DNA from: Oscheius sp. JU75
Lineage: Eukaryota; Nematoda; Chromadorea; Rhabditida; Rhabditidae
DNA: 64,000 nucleotides
NCBI GenBank assembly: GCA_037178855.1
Contig: JASJZC010000006.1
Coordinates: 4,340,001 to 4,404,000 of the forward strand
Direction: 5' to 3'
Below are positions 62,801-64,000 of the stretch, piece by piece (the first letter of the stretch is position 1; each line of letters starts with the position of its first letter). Below the pieces are notes generated by a model. That model did no database searches, was not told where the DNA came from, and worked only from the letters and a program-made list of their open reading frames with translations. The position numbers and the translations under genes are program-made.

Positions 62801-64000
62801 TCCTTTCAGGGGACGTCTTCCTATGTTCAGTTTTCGGCAGTCGACTCGTCGTCTTCTGAAGAGTTTCCGCCACGAACTTGGACAAAAGAGACACAGAGGG
62901 GGCAGTTTCTAAAATGTCGAAGGGCATTTGCAGTTGGAAGTGAGAGCCGATAGCCTCAATCTGAACGGGCGTTTGCAACTTTTATTCTCAGAACTCACAA
63001 TTTCAATCGTAGCCAAGGAATCCAAGACTCCTCCTTCAACAATTTCCATCTCATCAGAGCTCAGACTTTCCACGTAGTTCAAAACAATCTCTCGGATAGT
63101 TAATGTGATTGAACTAACATCGTATTCATCAACCTCTGCTTCCCTTTTTTCCTAAAATTGGTAGCTGAACTGTAGAGGATAATGTTCCCACTTCTTCCAA
63201 GACAAGATGACGTTTCTCAGTCGGCCAGAAAGCCATCTTTTCGAATGGGTATGCCGGAATCTCGACAACAGTTCCATTCGAATGAGGACGAACATCGAAG
63301 CCGTTGGCGAACAGTGTAGCCAGGTATTCTGGGACCAATTGAAGGAGGTTGACATTCTCAATCTGGAAACAATAGGAGAGTGTTTGGATAGGTTAGGTTA
63401 TACTTTTGTCTGTCCAACAGTGACTAAGATTGATCCTTCATAACTATTCGTCTTCTCCATAGCAGCCTTCAAGTCTTCTCGAGCCCATTTCTTTGAAGCA
63501 CTCTTTCCCTTGACCATGAGACATCTTCCCTGACTTATCTGGACATTTGCCGACTTGTCAGCGAGTAGTTTCAAAGCATCTGACATGCTGATGATACCAG
63601 AAACTGTCGCTGCGTAGACGGCGGCCGTTCCGAGACCGGAAACAGAACTTGGAAAAGCACCAAACTTTTCTAGAATGTCGAAGAGAGATACGAAGGCAAC
63701 CAATTCGGCAGTTTGTAAAGTTGAGATGGAAAAGGACGAACGGAACGGGAAGTAGACTGCCGAACGAATGTCCGAGTAGCCGAGAGGAGCTACCGAATCA
63801 CTGGAATAAAAACTTCGTCTTGTGCGAGAGAGATAAGTACCATAGCTTGTCGAAGCTTTTTCTAAGATCTGGGATGAGCTGAAGAAGAGCTCGGAAGGAG
63901 ACAAGATCCAATGGAGCTGAACCGAAATTCCAGTTGACCTTGTTCTCGTTCTGTCCCCTAATCACCGTGTTGTTCAAAAGATTTTTGACCAGCTCTTCCC
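41130..64000 (-). CDS. pks-1: Giant hybrid polyketide synthase / nonribosomal peptide synthetase (nemamide-synthetase-like), 5' part outside window
   Basis: Multimodular assembly-line enzyme. Exons in protein order: 63841-64000, 63404-63800, 63192-63362, 62999-63151, 62646-62960, 62312-62608, 61226-62274, 60787-61199, 60760-60769 (tentative), 60112-60664, 58662-60068, 58465-58624, 58106-58425, 55063-58065, 54898-55024, 52453-54800, 52128-52415, 52013-52090, 51918-51974, 41808-51878, 41665-41769, 41549-41629, 41262-41504 and 41130-41219. Nearly all joins were checked by phase and by conserved motifs on both sides. About 6,700 residues lie in the window. The layout (trans-AT-like PKS modules, then C-A-PCP-TE) resembles nematode PKS-1, which with NRPS-1 makes the nemamides in C. 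elegans; that identification is from family knowledge, not a search. The upstream part, including any loading module, is missing. Intron 62275-62311 uses a GC donor. Confidence 0.85.
44920..48780 (-). other. pks-1: PKS block 6: KS, intact AT, KR, carrier protein
   Basis: KS (47560-48780): Cys in YSACSTSLL, His in ESHGTATAVGD, His in ANIGHGFAGAG. AT (46400-47560) is the second with a full nucleophile motif, LIGHSVGEYAALV, and a GFHSSML active His; its start reads FSPQGVQY instead of GQGxQ. KR (45130-46370): IFGGSGAIGSA, catalytic Ser in LILSSSLSS and Tyr in SDYASANAYLDG. The carrier domain (44920-45130) has DLGGNSLNGLG, which is the PCP-style signature, as expected before a condensation domain. 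Confidence 0.83.
48840..51878 (-). other. pks-1: PKS block 5: KS, AT remnant, KR, ACP
   Basis: First part of the 10,071-nt exon. KS (50690-51878): Cys in VDTACSSSF, His in HATGTSLGD, His in HLGHAEGASG, all present. Between KS and KR (50150-50690) only a shrunken AT-like linker remains, with no nucleophile motif, ending LPGYKFNDRSFW. KR (about 49060-49900): LVISGGNGGIG, catalytic Ser in LISSAAAILG and Tyr in QANYAFANG. ACP (48840-49040): serine in LGMDSLMLEEL. Confidence 0.82.
52128..55780 (-). other. pks-1: PKS block 4: KR, ACP, intact AT, DH
   Basis: Ketoreductase (54480-55780): cofactor loop LISGGLSGIG, catalytic Ser in FVTASSW and Tyr in LNYGVANAY. ACP (about 54120-54440): serine in MGFTSHTL. 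A full acyltransferase (about 53000-54120): start MFSGQGAQYPFMG, nucleophile in LGHSVGELVAG, and the active His in YPFHSSL. It follows an ACP and precedes a DH, not a KS, an unusual order. Dehydratase (52128-52990): His in IKDHEVNNVVLVPG and Asp in MMDGALH; the usual Gly of HxxxGxxxxP is Asn. Linker exons 52013-52090 and 51918-51974 lead to the next KS. Confidence 0.8.
55840..59400 (-). other. pks-1: PKS block 3: KS, pseudo-AT, DH-like, three tandem ACPs
   Basis: KS at about 58106-59400 is complete (Cys in DTACSS, His in AHGTGTSLGD, His in SLGHGEASAG). The AT position (57330-58065) is short and has no GHSxG, but retains the closing linker TYPFNRQTIWF. The next domain (56700-57320) looks like a dehydratase by position, but its HPSVFKNG stretch does not fit HxxxGxxxxP, so activity is doubtful. 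Then come three ACPs in a row, each with MGMDSLxLVDFVNRLNE, serines near 56523, 56265 and 55965, spaced about 260-300 nt, with very similar downstream sequence (DIFDHP or DVFDHP). Confidence 0.82.
59440..61470 (-). other. pks-1: PKS block 2: pseudo-AT, DH, ACP
   Basis: The region after the first KS (60552-61470) aligns as an AT but lacks the GHSxG motif (VSQYAATGPACLL instead) and any GQGxQ start. The dehydratase (about 59740-60550) keeps its active-site His in HVINGEVIVP and the Asp in LIDGVLQTV. The ACP follows (about 59440-59690, serine in DLGLSSLQAV). No ketoreductase belongs to this module, so a KR would have to act from elsewhere. The reading frame between 60760 and 60787 needs either a 17-nt intron plus 10-nt exon or a frameshift. 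Confidence 0.75.
61470..64000 (-). other. pks-1: PKS block 1: pseudo-AT, ACP, KS
   Basis: From the window edge: an acyltransferase-like region (63192-64000) where the nucleophile motif GHSxG has become SGLGTAAVYAA, so the serine and its histidine neighbour are gone; it ends in the standard post-AT linker AYPFEKMAFW. Then an ACP (about 62850-63151) with the pantetheine serine in GGVLDSLATIEI. Then a ketosynthase (about 61500-62830) with all three catalytic residues: Cys in VDSTCSS, His in EGHGTATAVGD and His in KAQFGHSEAASG. The GC-AG intron 62275-62311 lies just before the catalytic Cys. Confidence 0.8.

Overview
The window is from an animal, almost certainly a nematode. Supporting signs are a transthyretin-like gene (a family known essentially from nematodes), splice acceptors directly before many start codons as expected for spliced-leader trans-splicing, introns mostly of 35-50 nt, and a polyketide synthase/nonribosomal peptide synthetase (PKS-NRPS) gene like the nematode nemamide synthetases. 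The species cannot be named from the sequence.

Layout. 1-3,554 (-): RNF19-type RBR ubiquitin ligase, 3' end outside the window. 5.3-9 kb: two small membrane proteins and a secreted EndoU ribonuclease, with a possible small inverted-repeat element at 7.35-8.01 kb. 9.2-10.4 kb (-): C/EBP-like bZIP factor. 11.4-12.9 kb (-): BTB/BACK-like protein. 13.6-16.2 kb (+): DHX33-like DEAH helicase. 16.4-17.4 kb (-): unresolved coiled-coil gene. 17.7-20.6 kb (+): UTP-glucose-1-phosphate uridylyltransferase with a membrane protein nested antisense in an intron. 20.6-25 kb: gene fragment (-), GT11 fucosyltransferase (+) and two multi-pass membrane proteins (-). 26.1-29.7 kb (+): secreted neprilysin, again with an antisense gene in an intron. 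30.2-34.8 kb (+): nucleoporin Nup160. 35.1-35.7 kb (+): transthyretin-like. 35.75-36.6 kb (-): spherulin-4-like secreted protein. 36.8-39.7 kb (-): MCM3. 40.1-41 kb (+): ribosomal protein S8.

The rightmost 23 kb (41,130 to beyond 64,000, -) is the 3' part of one giant hybrid PKS-NRPS gene, about 23 exons here. In protein order it reads pseudo-AT, ACP, KS, pseudo-AT, DH, ACP, KS, pseudo-AT, DH-like, ACPx3, KR, ACP, AT, DH, KS, AT remnant, KR, ACP, KS, AT, KR, carrier, C, A, PCP, TE. Four ketosynthases are served by only two acyltransferases that keep their catalytic motif. One exon is 10,071 nt long.

The housekeeping genes (helicase, nucleoporin, MCM3, RPS8, UGP) and the secreted/membrane genes show no common pathway. 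Two features recur: GC-AG introns (at least four likely cases, one fixed by reading phase inside a ketosynthase) and places where the frame is restored only by removing a 15-22 nt GT...AG segment.
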